This document shows, piece after piece, positions 7,771-15,853 of a stretch of 64,000 bases of DNA; positions within the stretch are counted from its first letter, which is position 1; each line of letters opens with the position of its first letter. A model generated the notes under the pieces. The model did not search any database and was not told the DNA's origin. It worked only from the letters and a program-made list of their open reading frames with translations. Source of the DNA: JACCTU01 sp963769665 (GTDB taxonomy: Bacteria; Actinomycetota; Thermoleophilia; Gaiellales; Gaiellaceae); NCBI GenBank assembly GCA_963769665.1, contig CAVYMQ010000002.1, positions 310,001 to 374,000 on the forward strand, written 5' to 3'. The translations under genes and the position numbers were made by a program.

Positions 7771-9921
7771 GTGCCGGTCGTCTCGCCAGAAACCTACCTC
7801 TCCGGGCTGAACGAAGCCCAGCGCGACGCCGTGCTCCACACCGAAGGGCCCGTCCTCGTGGTCGCCGGGGCGGGCTCGGGCAAGACGCGCGTGCTCACGC
7901 ACCGCGTCGCGCACCTGATCGGCGCGATCGGCGCGAAGGCGAACGAGATCCTCGCGATCACCTTCACGAACCGCGCCGCCGACGAGATGCGGACCCGCCA
8001 GTGGGATCTGCTCGGCGAGGACGCGCGCGGCACGTGGATCCTCACCTTCCACGCGGCGTGCGGGCGCATCCTGCGCCGGGAGGCGCCGCACCTCGGCTAC
8101 AAGACGAACTTCACGATCTACGACCAGGCCGACCAGATCCGGCTCGTGAAGAACGTCCTCGAGGAGCTCGAGCGCGACACGAAGCGCTTCGTCCCGCGCG
8201 GGATCCACACGCAGATCTCGAACGCGAAGAACCAGCTGATTACGCCCGACGACTACCGCGAGCGCGTCGCCTCGTTCTACGACCAGACGGTCGCCGACGT
8301 CTACGACCTCTACCAGCGCCGGTTGCACGCCTCGAACGCCGTCGACTTCGACGACATGCTGATGCTCACCGTCCAGGTGCTCGAGCGCTTCCCCGAGGCG
8401 CGCGAGAAGTGGCAGAAGGCGTTCCGCTACATCCTCGTCGACGAGTACCAGGACACGAACCACGCGCAGTACCGGCTGCTGCAGCTACTCGCGCAGAAGC
8501 ACCTGAACCTCTTCGCCGTCGGCGACCCCGACCAGTCGATCTACGCGTTCCGCGGAGCTGACATCCGCAACATCATGGAGTTCGAGCGCGACTTCCCCGG
8601 CACGAAAACGATCGCGCTCGAGCAGAACTACCGCTCCACGAACGCGATCCTCGAGACCGCGAACGCGGTGATCTCGAACAACCGCGAGCGGAAGCCGAAG
8701 AACCTCTGGTCCGACCTCGGGATCGGCGATCCCGTGCGCGTCGTCGAGCTCGAGGACGAGCACGCGGAAGCACGGTTCGTCGCGGTCGAGATCGCGCGGC
8801 TCGTCGAGGAGGGCTTCAACGGCGACGAGATCGCGGTCTTCTATAGAACCAATGCGCAGTCGCGCGTGCTGGAGGACGTGCTCGTGCGCCAGGGCATCGC
8901 GTACCAGGTGATCGGCGGGCCGCGCTTCTACGAGCGCGCGGAGGTGAAGGACCTCATCTCGTATCTCCAGGTGCTCGACAACCCGTTCGACACGGTGAGC
9001 CTGCTGCGGATCGCGAACAAGCCGCGCCGAGGGATCGGCGACTCGTCGCTCGCGCGCCTCCAGAACTACGCGAGCGGGCGCGGGATCTCGCTCTGGGAGG
9101 CGATGGAGTTCCCCGAGGAAGCGGGGCTCGCGACGAAGTCGGCGAAGGCGGTGACGAGCTTCCGCACGATGATCCAGTCGCTGATGTCCGAGCTCGACCG
9201 CCCGGTGGCCGACATCGTCCAGGACGTGCTCGAGCGCTCGGGCTACATCGACTCGCTCGAGGCCGAGCGCACCGTCGAGGCACAGGGGCGGCTCGAGAAC
9301 CTCCAGGAGCTCGTCAGCGTCGCGCAGGAGTACCAGCAGCAGACGGAGGAACCGTCGCTCTCGTCGTTCCTGCAGGAGATCTCGCTCTACTCCGACCAGG
9401 ACGCGATTCGAGGCGAGGCATCGCTCGTGACGCTGATGACGTTGCACAACGCCAAGGGTCTCGAGTTCCGCGCCGTCTTCATGATCGGGATGGAGGAGGG
9501 GATCTTCCCGCACGCGCGCTCGATCGAGGAGAACTCACTCGAGGAGGAGCGGCGCCTGGCCTACGTCGGCCTGACGCGTGCGCGCGAGCGGCTGACGCTG
9601 CTGCACGCCTCGTCGCGCGCGCTGTACGGCGGGAGGAACTACAACCTGCCGTCCCGCTTTCTGGACGAGCTTCCCACCGAGCACGTCGAGCGCGAGCGGC
9701 TCGCGCCCGCGACCTGGACGGCCCGCTCGCCCGCTCCGGAGATCGCGCCGCGCACGAACGTCCCGACGCTCATGACCGGCGACTCGGTGCGGCACGGAAC
9801 GCTCGGCGAGGGCGTGGTCACGCGGATCGAAGCCGGCGGCGTCGTCACGGTGCGCTTCGCCGACGACGGCACCGAGCGGCGCCTCGTGCTCGATTACGCG
9901 CCGCTTGAGAAGATCGCCTAG
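7771..9921 (+). CDS. pcrA: ATP-dependent DNA helicase PcrA/UvrD
   Basis: A 716-residue superfamily 1A helicase for DNA repair and replication-fork processing. Q motif (GLNEAQRDAV), Walker A AGAGSGKTR with Lys38, motif II LVDEYQDTN, motif III GDPDQSIYAFRGAD, motif IV (ALEQNYRST) and motif VI (AYVGLTRARERL) are all present. The last 50 residues form the PcrA-type C-terminal Tudor-like domain (GTLGEGVVTRIEAGGVVTVR). The GTG at 7771 (VPVVSPETYLSGLN) was chosen because the frame upstream runs antisense through a cupin gene. Its stop shares a base with the next start (TAGTG). Confidence 0.95.
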   Translation: MPVVSPETYLSGLNEAQRDAVLHTEGPVLVVAGAGSGKTRVLTHRVAHLIGAIGAKANEILAITFTNRAADEMRTRQWDLLGEDARGTWILTFHAACGRILRREAPHLGYKTNFTIYDQADQIRLVKNVLEELERDTKRFVPRGIHTQISNAKNQLITPDDYRERVASFYDQTVADVYDLYQRRLHASNAVDFDDMLMLTVQVLERFPEAREKWQKAFRYILVDEYQDTNHAQYRLLQLLAQKHLNLFAVGDPDQSIYAFRGADIRNIMEFERDFPGTKTIALEQNYRSTNAILETANAVISNNRERKPKNLWSDLGIGDPVRVVELEDEHAEARFVAVEIARLVEEGFNGDEIAVFYRTNAQSRVLEDVLVRQGIAYQVIGGPRFYERAEVKDLISYLQVLDNPFDTVSLLRIANKPRRGIGDSSLARLQNYASGRGISLWEAMEFPEEAGLATKSAKAVTSFRTMIQSLMSELDRPVADIVQDVLERSGYIDSLEAERTVEAQGRLENLQELVSVAQEYQQQTEEPSLSSFLQEISLYSDQDAIRGEASLVTLMTLHNAKGLEFRAVFMIGMEEGIFPHARSIEENSLEEERRLAYVGLTRARERLTLLHASSRALYGGRNYNLPSRFLDELPTEHVERERLAPATWTARSPAPEIAPRTNVPTLMTGDSVRHGTLGEGVVTRIEAGGVVTVRFADDGTERRLVLDYAPLEKIA

Positions 9922-11129
9922 TGGCGATCGAGATTCGCAGACCCGGCGAGGACGAGCTGCGCGCGGCGATGGGAGCCGCCATGGACGCGTTCGGCGAGTC
10001 GTTCGAAGACCCGGACTGGGAGCGCGAGATCCGATCGATGAAGCTCGAGCGGACCGTCGGCGCTTTCGACGACGGGCGCGCCGTCGGCTTCGGTGCTTCG
10101 TACGAGTTCGAGCTCTCCATTCCGGGCGGCACCCTGCCGACCGCCGGCGTGACGTGGATCGGCGTCGTTCCGACCCACCGACGCCGTGGGATCCTGCGCG
10201 GTTTCATGGAACAGCTATTCCGCGACGCGCGCAACCACGGGGAACCGCTGGCGGCGCTCTTCGCCTCGGAGGCGCAGATCTACGGCCGGTTCGGATTCGG
10301 GGTCGCCACACACAATCTGACGCTCGACGCCGAGAGCGACCGCATCGCGTGGCGCGACGACCCCGGGCCGACTGGAGCCACGCGGCTAGTCGACGAGGAG
10401 GCGGCGAACGAGCTGTTCCCGCCCCTCTACAATGCGTTCCGCGCCCAGCGGTCTGGACTCCTCAGTCGCAGCGAGCACTGGTGGCGCCAGCATCGCCTTC
10501 GAGACTACGAGCACCGCCGTCGAGGCGCGAGCCGCCGCTTCAACGTCCTCCTCGAGCTCGATGGCAAGCCCGCGGGATACGCGGTCTATCGCGTCAAGGA
10601 AGAGTGGAAGGACAGCTACGCCCGCGGAGAGGTGGGGGTGATCGAGGCGTTCGCCTCCTCACCGGTCGCGACCCGAGAGCTTTGGCGCTACCTGTTCGGG
10701 ATCGATCTGACGACGCGCGTGAAGCTGGAGATGTTTGACCCTGGATCGCCGCTGTTCCTGCTGGTTAACGACCCGCGCGCGCTCCATCTCAACGGGCGGG
10801 ACGGCCTGTGGTTACGGCTCGTGGACGTCGAAGAAGCGCTTCGCCGCCGTCCGTTCACAAGCGACGTCGAGGTCGTGCTCGAGGTGCGCGACCGTGTCCT
10901 GCCCGAGAACGCGGGCCGCTACCGCGTCGGCCCGCGCGTGGAGCGGACGGACGACGACGCGGACCTTCGCCTCGACGTCGCAGATCTTGCAAGTGCCTAC
11001 CTGGGTGCGTTCGGCTTCGGGCGACTCGCTTCGGCGGGCCGCGTCGAAGAACTGCGCTCGGGATCGCTCCTCCGAGCAGACGCACTGTTCCGCACGGCGC
11101 TGCCACCGTACTGCCCGGAGGAGTTCTAG
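9921..11129 (+). CDS. Eis-like GNAT acetyltransferase (first of a tandem pair)
   Basis: A 402-residue protein of the Eis family: an N-terminal GNAT domain with the acetyl-CoA loop VVPTHRRRGILRGFMEQLF, a second GNAT-like domain, and a C-terminal sterol-carrier-like domain ending in the family's free carboxy terminus. Eis proteins acetylate amines such as aminoglycosides or protein lysines; the substrate here is unknown. The GTG at 9921 overlaps the pcrA stop by one base. The protein is paralogous to the next gene. Confidence 0.88.
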   Translation: MAIEIRRPGEDELRAAMGAAMDAFGESFEDPDWEREIRSMKLERTVGAFDDGRAVGFGASYEFELSIPGGTLPTAGVTWIGVVPTHRRRGILRGFMEQLFRDARNHGEPLAALFASEAQIYGRFGFGVATHNLTLDAESDRIAWRDDPGPTGATRLVDEEAANELFPPLYNAFRAQRSGLLSRSEHWWRQHRLRDYEHRRRGASRRFNVLLELDGKPAGYAVYRVKEEWKDSYARGEVGVIEAFASSPVATRELWRYLFGIDLTTRVKLEMFDPGSPLFLLVNDPRALHLNGRDGLWLRLVDVEEALRRRPFTSDVEVVLEVRDRVLPENAGRYRVGPRVERTDDDADLRLDVADLASAYLGAFGFGRLASAGRVEELRSGSLLRADALFRTALPPYCPEEF

Positions 11130-12346
11130 TGAGCTTCGACGTCACGCCCTGCACCGATCTCGAGGAGTTCCAGCAGGCCTTCCTCGCGATCGGCCAGTAC
11201 TTCGGCGCCGAGCCGACGCCGGAGCGCTCCGAGAAGTTCAGCCAGAGCCTGCCGTTCGAGCGGATGCACGCCGCCCGTGAGGACGGCTCGATCGTCGGCG
11301 GTGCGGGCGTCTTCCCGTTCGAGATGGCAGTTCCGGGCGGGATCGTTCGCTGCGCCGGTGTCACCGTCGTCGGCGTGTACCCGACGCATCGTCGCCGCGG
11401 CGTCCTCCGCGCGATGATGCGCGCGCAGATCGACGACATCCACGAGCGTGGCGAGCCGATCGCGGCGCTATGGGCGTCCGAGGAGACGATCTACGGGCGT
11501 TTCGGCTACGGGATGGCGTCGGACACGGGCGAGATCTCGCTTGCACGAGAGCACTCCCAGTTCGCCCAGCCGTTCGAGCCGCGCGGTCGCGTGCGCCTGC
11601 TCGAGCCGGCCGAGGCGCTCGAGCAGCTCCCGCCGGTCTGGGAGCGCGCGCTTCAGCAGACGCCCGGGATGTTCCGGCGCGAGCGTCCCTGGTGGGAGAA
11701 CCGCGTGGTCAACGACCCGCCCGAGCGCCGTGAGGGCGGTGGGCCGAAGCGCTTCGCGCTGCTCGAGCTCGACGGCGAGCCGCAGGCGTACGCGATCTAC
11801 CGGCACAACATGAAGTGGGCGGAAGGCTCGTCGGCCGCGCAGCTCGGCGTGATCGAAGCGATCGGCGCGACACCGCGCGGGACGGCGGAGATCTGGCGCT
11901 TCCTGCTCGACATCGACTGGCAGGCGTCGATCGGCGCGGATCTGCTGCCGATCGACCACCCGCTCTTCTTCCTGCTCGCGAAGCCGCGCCGGATGAAGTT
12001 CCGCGTCAGCGACGGGCTCTGGGTGCGCCTCGTCGACGTCGGCGCGGCGCTCTCCGCGCGCTCGTACGCGCACGACGGCGAAGTCGTGTTCGACGTCGCC
12101 GACGCGTTCGCGCCGTGGAACGAAGGTCGCTGGAAGCTCGCCGGCGGCTCGTGCGAGCGAACGGACGACGACGCTGATCTGCGCTGCGACGTGACCGCGC
12201 TCGGCTCCGTGTACCTCGGCGGCTTCACGTTCGCCGAGCTGGCACGCGGTCTTCGCGTGGAGGAGCTCCGGGAAGGCGCAATCGACCGCGCAGACTCGAT
12301 CTTCCGCCGCACCGGGCTCGCGCCCTGGTGCCCTGAGATCTTCTGA
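11129..12346 (+). CDS. Eis-like GNAT acetyltransferase (second of a tandem pair)
   Basis: A 405-residue paralogue of the preceding gene with the same three-part layout; the acetyl-CoA loop reads GVYPTHRRRGVLRAMMRAQI. Both copies share the segment ERTDDDADLR in the C-terminal domain and end in a PWCPEIF/PYCPEEF-type terminus. Start is the GTG at 11129, which shares one base with the upstream stop (TAGTG). The pair looks like a recent tandem duplication followed by divergence. Confidence 0.88.
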   Translation: MSFDVTPCTDLEEFQQAFLAIGQYFGAEPTPERSEKFSQSLPFERMHAAREDGSIVGGAGVFPFEMAVPGGIVRCAGVTVVGVYPTHRRRGVLRAMMRAQIDDIHERGEPIAALWASEETIYGRFGYGMASDTGEISLAREHSQFAQPFEPRGRVRLLEPAEALEQLPPVWERALQQTPGMFRRERPWWENRVVNDPPERREGGGPKRFALLELDGEPQAYAIYRHNMKWAEGSSAAQLGVIEAIGATPRGTAEIWRFLLDIDWQASIGADLLPIDHPLFFLLAKPRRMKFRVSDGLWVRLVDVGAALSARSYAHDGEVVFDVADAFAPWNEGRWKLAGGSCERTDDDADLRCDVTALGSVYLGGFTFAELARGLRVEELREGAIDRADSIFRRTGLAPWCPEIF

Positions 12347-12364
12347 GCTACCCTGCCTCGCTTC

Positions 12365-12835
12365 GTGAGGGGGTTGGTCGTCTTGTTGGGGTCGCTTGCG
12401 CTGGTCCCGTCCGCCTACGGGTGGACGGACAGCGGACGCCAGCTTTCGCTCGGCTGGCCTGCGGAGGGCCGGTTGAACTCGCCGTACGGCCGTGACGGCT
12501 ACCGGCCGCACTCGGGGCTCGACATCGGCGTGCTCCGCTCGCTGGACGTGGTGGCAGCCGAGGCCGGCGTCGTGACGCGCGTCGGCTGGATTCCCGGTTA
12601 CGAGGGCTACGGCATGATCGTGGAGGTGCAGCTGAACGAGCGCTACTCGACGTTGTATGCGCACCTCTCGAAGTCGACCGTGCGTGTCGGGCAGAGCGTG
12701 ACCGCAGGCGAGCGTCTCGGCATCGCCGGTTGCACGGGCTCGTGCACCGGGACGCATCTCCACTTCGAGCTCCGCGACCGTGAGGTCCCCATCGATCCGA
12801 TGCCGCTGATCACGGGGTACAATCCGGCGTTCTAG
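12365..12835 (+). CDS. M23 (LytM-type) peptidase domain protein
   Basis: A 156-residue exported protein: a short signal sequence (VRGLVVLLGSLALVPSAYG) then a lysostaphin/LytM domain. The zinc-site motifs are visible: RPHSGLDIG (HxxxD) and THLHFELRD (HLH), with YAHLSKS between. Such enzymes or their inactive relatives cut or regulate peptidoglycan cross-bridges. The GTG start at 12365 lies 18 bases after the Eis-like gene. The last base of its TAG stop is also the first base of the tRNA gene that follows. Confidence 0.85.
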   Translation: MRGLVVLLGSLALVPSAYGWTDSGRQLSLGWPAEGRLNSPYGRDGYRPHSGLDIGVLRSLDVVAAEAGVVTRVGWIPGYEGYGMIVEVQLNERYSTLYAHLSKSTVRVGQSVTAGERLGIAGCTGSCTGTHLHFELRDREVPIDPMPLITGYNPAF

Positions 12836-12907
12836 GGCGGTTAGCTCAGTTGGGAGAGCACCAGCTCGACAAGCTGGGGGTCACTGGTTCGAGCCCAGTA
12901 CCGCCCA
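12835..12907 (+). tRNA. tRNA-Val (GAC), with C at position 33
   Basis: A 73-base cloverleaf: acceptor GGGCGGT/ACCGCCC, D stem GCTC/GAGC, anticodon stem CCAGC/GCTGG with loop TCGACAA, T arm ACTGG-TTCGAGC-CCAGT, discriminator A. The anticodon reads GAC (Val). Position 33, almost always U, is C here. The CCA end is not encoded. The 3' end is repeated at 17580, see the island entry. Confidence 0.9.
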
Positions 12908-12912
12908 CTAAG

Positions 12913-12941
12913 AAGGCCCCGGAAACGGGGCCTTTCTGTTT
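12913..12941 (+). terminator. Intrinsic terminator after the tRNA
   Basis: AAGGCCCCG, a GAAA loop and CGGGGCCTT form a perfect nine-base stem, followed by TCTGTTT. It starts five bases after the tRNA discriminator base. Confidence 0.9.
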
Positions 12942-13132
12942 CCTCGGCGGAAACGCGTCGCGCGTTGTGGTCACAGAATGGTCACGATCAACATTTGATT
13001 CCGCCGCGTTGCTGTTCGCCCCGATCCCCGTGGCCGTCACTAGCTAACGGCGCTCGAACGCCGCGCTCGCCGTCGTCCTGATGTCGTGCTGGCTCGTTTG
13101 ACGTTTCCGGTCAAGAGTGGAAACCTCTGATC

Positions 13133-13624
13133 GTGCGGGTGACTTGGCGTGGATACCTTGTCCTGATTGCAGGGGTGGCCGTCCTTCTCCTCGCTGGAAC
13201 GGCAGCCGGACACGATCGACGGACGGACATTCGCCAAGGCGGAGTGGTTGTCGCCTGGGTGAACGGCGGCGGCCCGAGCCCGCGAAGTTGGTTTTACTGC
13301 GGCAACGTGGAAGCCTTGGCGTACTACGGCGACCTGGACGGTCGGGTGTACGTTGAGCTCAGGCGCGACACTCTGGGGTGGGCCGTCAGGGGTGGCACCA
13401 ACGGCTGGAAGGTATGGGCCAATCCGAAGCTCGCGGGGCGCGCCGTCCTTGTCGGAAGCGTCACTCGCCAGAGTTCATCCCGCTGGAGCATCGTCCGTGC
13501 TGCGCGACAGCCCCGCTCCGCCCAATGGGTGCGGATCAAACCTCGTCTCGTTGCTCATGCCGTGGGGCGCGATGGCGTCGCGGCTGGCGCATCGTTCCTC
13601 CTCCAATCCGGCACTTGCCGGTGA
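13133..13624 (+). CDS. Hypothetical secreted protein
   Basis: A 163-residue protein with a clear N-terminal hydrophobic segment (WRGYLVLIAGVAVLLLAGTA) that could be a signal peptide or anchor. The rest is rich in Ser, Arg, Gly and Trp with only two cysteines, one near the end. No family recognised. GTG start at 13133; a second GTG two codons downstream is possible. It sits inside the putative island and stands alone, with 300 bases of apparent non-coding DNA after it. Confidence 0.55.
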   Translation: MRVTWRGYLVLIAGVAVLLLAGTAAGHDRRTDIRQGGVVVAWVNGGGPSPRSWFYCGNVEALAYYGDLDGRVYVELRRDTLGWAVRGGTNGWKVWANPKLAGRAVLVGSVTRQSSSRWSIVRAARQPRSAQWVRIKPRLVAHAVGRDGVAAGASFLLQSGTCR

Positions 13625-13928
13625 GGATTTAGGGACACTCCCCGGCCGACGCGCCATCAACCGACATTTCCGCACACTCGGCCACCTGGTTAACGCCTAA
13701 CTGGATGCTTCGACAGCCCGTCGAGCACTGACCCGGACGACCTTAGTCCGGCAACGCATTACTGCCGGATCACAACACACCCGAACGAGAGAGACACGCG
13801 CGAGTTGAGGCCAGTCACCCGCGCTCGAGTTCCGCTCCCTAAGAAGGACCCTCATCGAAGCTGAGTCACGCGTTCCATCAGGGTCCGCTGTGCAGATTGA
13901 ATAGGTCCGAGCTGGGCATACGAGAACC
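13625..13928. other. Non-coding gap in the island
   Basis: No convincing gene on either strand. A small perfect hairpin TCCGGCA/TGCCGGA lies at 13747-13769. The promoter of the next gene is presumably near the right end, but no clear -35/-10 pair could be assigned. Confidence 0.5.
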
Positions 13929-14360
13929 GTGCAGCGTTTCTTTCGCATCGTCTTGGTCACCCTGGCGGCGGTTGCCCTGTTCACCGCCGGGACAGCAGCA
14001 GCGGGCGTGAACCTCAAGACGGTCATTCTCAAGCCGGGGAAGTGCGTGACGCTCGCGAAGGTTCGCGTGTGCGCGGCAAAGGCACGGCCCAGGGTCACGG
14101 TGACAGTGACCACGACAGCAACGCCGAGGGTCGCGTTCTCCGATGGCACGTACCGTGTCGGGCCGAACATCGCACCCGGCACCTACCAGGGCACCACAAC
14201 CGCGACCGGCTGCTACTGGGAGAGGCTCAGCGGCTTCGGAGGGACTTTGAACGAAGTCATCGCCAACTACTTCGGGAATGCACCGACGATCGTCACGATC
14301 GCCGCCACGGACGTCGGGTTCAAGTCTTCCGGCTGCGGTAGCTGGACGAAGATCGGCTGA
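13929..14360 (+). CDS. Hypothetical secreted protein with a GTYRVGxxIAPGTY-type domain
   Basis: A 143-residue protein: signal peptide (FFRIVLVTLAAVALFTAG), a Thr/Val-rich linker, then a compact domain from about residue 72 with DGTYRVGPNIAPGTYQGT, CYWERLSGFGG and an ending CGSWTKIG. That domain is a recurrent extracellular module in actinobacterial lipoproteins and secreted proteins, of unknown role as far as I can tell. Two cysteines (in GCYWERL and GCGSW) may form a disulphide. GTG start at 13929. Island gene. Confidence 0.7.
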   Translation: MQRFFRIVLVTLAAVALFTAGTAAAGVNLKTVILKPGKCVTLAKVRVCAAKARPRVTVTVTTTATPRVAFSDGTYRVGPNIAPGTYQGTTTATGCYWERLSGFGGTLNEVIANYFGNAPTIVTIAATDVGFKSSGCGSWTKIG

Positions 14361-14732
14361 ACCCTTAGTAGATCGTCGGCCCTGACCGACGCTGCCTTCT
14401 CTTCCACCATCTGCGTAGCCAACGCCAGACCGCGAACGCGATGGCCGCCAGGACTACGACCAACACGCCAACAAGCACCTCCGCCGCCATGCACGCGATG
14501 GTCGCAGAGTCGTAGGAAGTCACACCTATCCCCTGGGGGTCTGCTCTCGCCTGCGCGGCGCTCGCGGGGATCTGCGCGCTCGCGCGAGGGTAGCGACGGT
14601 ATGACCAAGCGTCTAGAGGCCGTAAGCGTCGCGGCGCTTGATAGCTCGCTGCCTAAGACCAAGCGGGTGACGTTACGGCGTTACGGTGGGCGAGCGGGTC
14701 TTCCGCCCCTCGCCCACCGACAACCGAACGGA
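14361..14732. other. Non-coding gap in the island with a strong hairpin
   Basis: No supported gene. At 14686-14719 GGTGGGCGAG and CTCGCCCACC form a perfect ten-base stem around an inner CGGG/CCCG pairing. There is no T tract on either side. It lies just beyond the stop of the frameshifted minus-strand gene and may be its terminator. Confidence 0.5.
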
Positions 14733-14979
14733 TCAGGGCGCCGAGGTGCAGAGCGCCCTGAAGTGGGCGAACTCCGTCGACACCGAGCCTGGGCCGTTGA
14801 CCTCCTGGAACGCCTGGATCGCGTTGCCGATGCCCGGACCGGTCGGGCCCTGGGCGCCTTCGCGGACCGCCTGGCCAAGACACGCGTTCTGGTTCGGGCT
14901 CAGCCCCCGCCGGAGACGCCACGGCCAACATCGCGTCAGCGGCGACGATCGTGCCCGCGACAGTTCTGAACTTACGCAA
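14733..14979 (-). pseudogene. Frameshifted gene for a small secreted protein
   Basis: Starting at a TTG (14979) with GGAGG nine bases upstream, the first frame gives a signal peptide (LRKFRTVAGTIVAADAMLAV, then ASPAG). At a run of five G the frame breaks; the +1 frame then reads LSPNQNACLGQAVREGAQGP and continues to TEFAHFRALCTSAP and a stop at 14733. The two halves together would make a natural secreted protein of about 80 residues. One G too many explains the break. It is a pseudogene, a programmed shift, or a sequencing error in the homopolymer. Confidence 0.6.
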
Positions 14980-15165
14980 GTACCCACCTCCCATTCGTCG
15001 TGTAACCCAGGCAACGACAAAGCGTGCCGGCGGGATTCGGGCCGGTCGGTTTGCACTATCCCTGACTGACGTTCGGCCCTTCGCGCGTCTGGAGCGAATG
15101 CTTGATTCCTTGCAGGCGGGGTGGAACCATGGCCGGAAGCACGCGCGACCGATAAAGGAGGACTC

Positions 15166-15459
15166 GTGGAAACGTTCGCTATTCGCAGACGAAATGCTTG
15201 GCGTTCGGCGGAGGAGATCAAGGAGGCCGCTGAGCGAGCGACCAAGGTCGGAGACGAAATGACGGACGACATTCGCTGGATTCGCAGCTACGCGCTTGAG
15301 GAAAGCGACGGCTCCATGGGGAGTGTTTGCATCTATCAAGCGACAAGTGAGGAGGCGGTACGCGAACACGCGTCGCGAGCAGATATGCCAGCCGATGAGG
15401 TCACTCGCGTCGGCGACACGGTGGTGGTTCGGCCTGACCCAGAACCGTCTACCGCGTAA
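15166..15459 (+). CDS. DUF4242 (SCO4226-like) protein
   Basis: A 97-residue protein matching the small DUF4242 family, which includes a Streptomyces nickel-binding protein: VETFAIRRRNAWRSAEEIKE at the start, then VGDEMTDDIRWIRSYALEE and ADMPADEVTRVGDTVVVRP. The ferredoxin-like fold is expected to pair as a dimer. The GTG at 15166 has AAAGGAGG five bases upstream, a better start than the upstream ATG at 15130. Metal binding cannot be confirmed from sequence alone. Island gene. Confidence 0.75.
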   Translation: METFAIRRRNAWRSAEEIKEAAERATKVGDEMTDDIRWIRSYALEESDGSMGSVCIYQATSEEAVREHASRADMPADEVTRVGDTVVVRPDPEPSTA

Positions 15460-15626
15460 CACCTATCCCGTGACTCGTCCTGTTCGTTCCGCGCGTCGTG
15501 CGCCCGCGCCCGCGCGTATATAGGGGACGCCTGGCCAGGAGCTCGAGGGCGGCAACGGGCATGACCCGCATCTAGGGGGCGTGGGGTAGTGGCGCTTGAT
15601 GGCTTCCCGCCTGGCGTTGCGCGCGG
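15460..15626. other. Non-coding gap
   Basis: No gene seen. It contains an AT-rich step GCGTATATAGG near 15512-15522 that could be a promoter -10 for what follows. Together with the remnant at 15627 it makes a stretch of nearly 400 bases without an intact gene. Confidence 0.4.
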
Positions 15627-15770
15627 TTGAGCGCGGTCGACCACAGGAGCAGCGCCAGGCTCGGCCAGCAAATCCCGCTTGGCGGCGGACGCTCGCTCCG
15701 GGTCGTGGAGGTCAGGGAGGGCGTGCTCGTGGTCGAGCCGCTGCCCAGCGGCATGGGACCTATTGCGTGA
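15627..15770 (+). pseudogene. Possible remnant of an AbrB/MazE-like antitoxin gene
   Basis: A short frame (TTG to TGA, 47 codons) ends in SLRVVEVREGVLVVEPLPSG, which looks like the last strands of an AbrB/SpoVT-type antitoxin swapped-hairpin domain. The first half (VDHRSSARLGQQIPLGGG) only vaguely resembles the usual AGRxxIPxxIRxxLGL pattern, suggesting decay. No toxin gene is adjacent. This is a weak call based on motif resemblance only. Confidence 0.3.
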
Positions 15771-15853
15771 AACCCCTGGGTCCTTCGGCCTATAGACACG
15801 AACCGCACATGCGGCTTGACTGTTCCCTACTGATTTCTAGGGGAGGGGTTCCT

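Noticed and set aside
12846..13040. Minus-strand ORF containing GGTGLEPVTPSLSSW
   Set aside because: It is the antisense of the tRNA-Val and terminator, a well-known spurious translation; the part beyond could be an integrase-end fossil but nothing supports this.
13697..14182. 161-codon minus-strand frame in the island
   Set aside because: Opposes a secreted-protein gene with signal peptide and a recognised domain; no ribosome site or motif on the minus strand.
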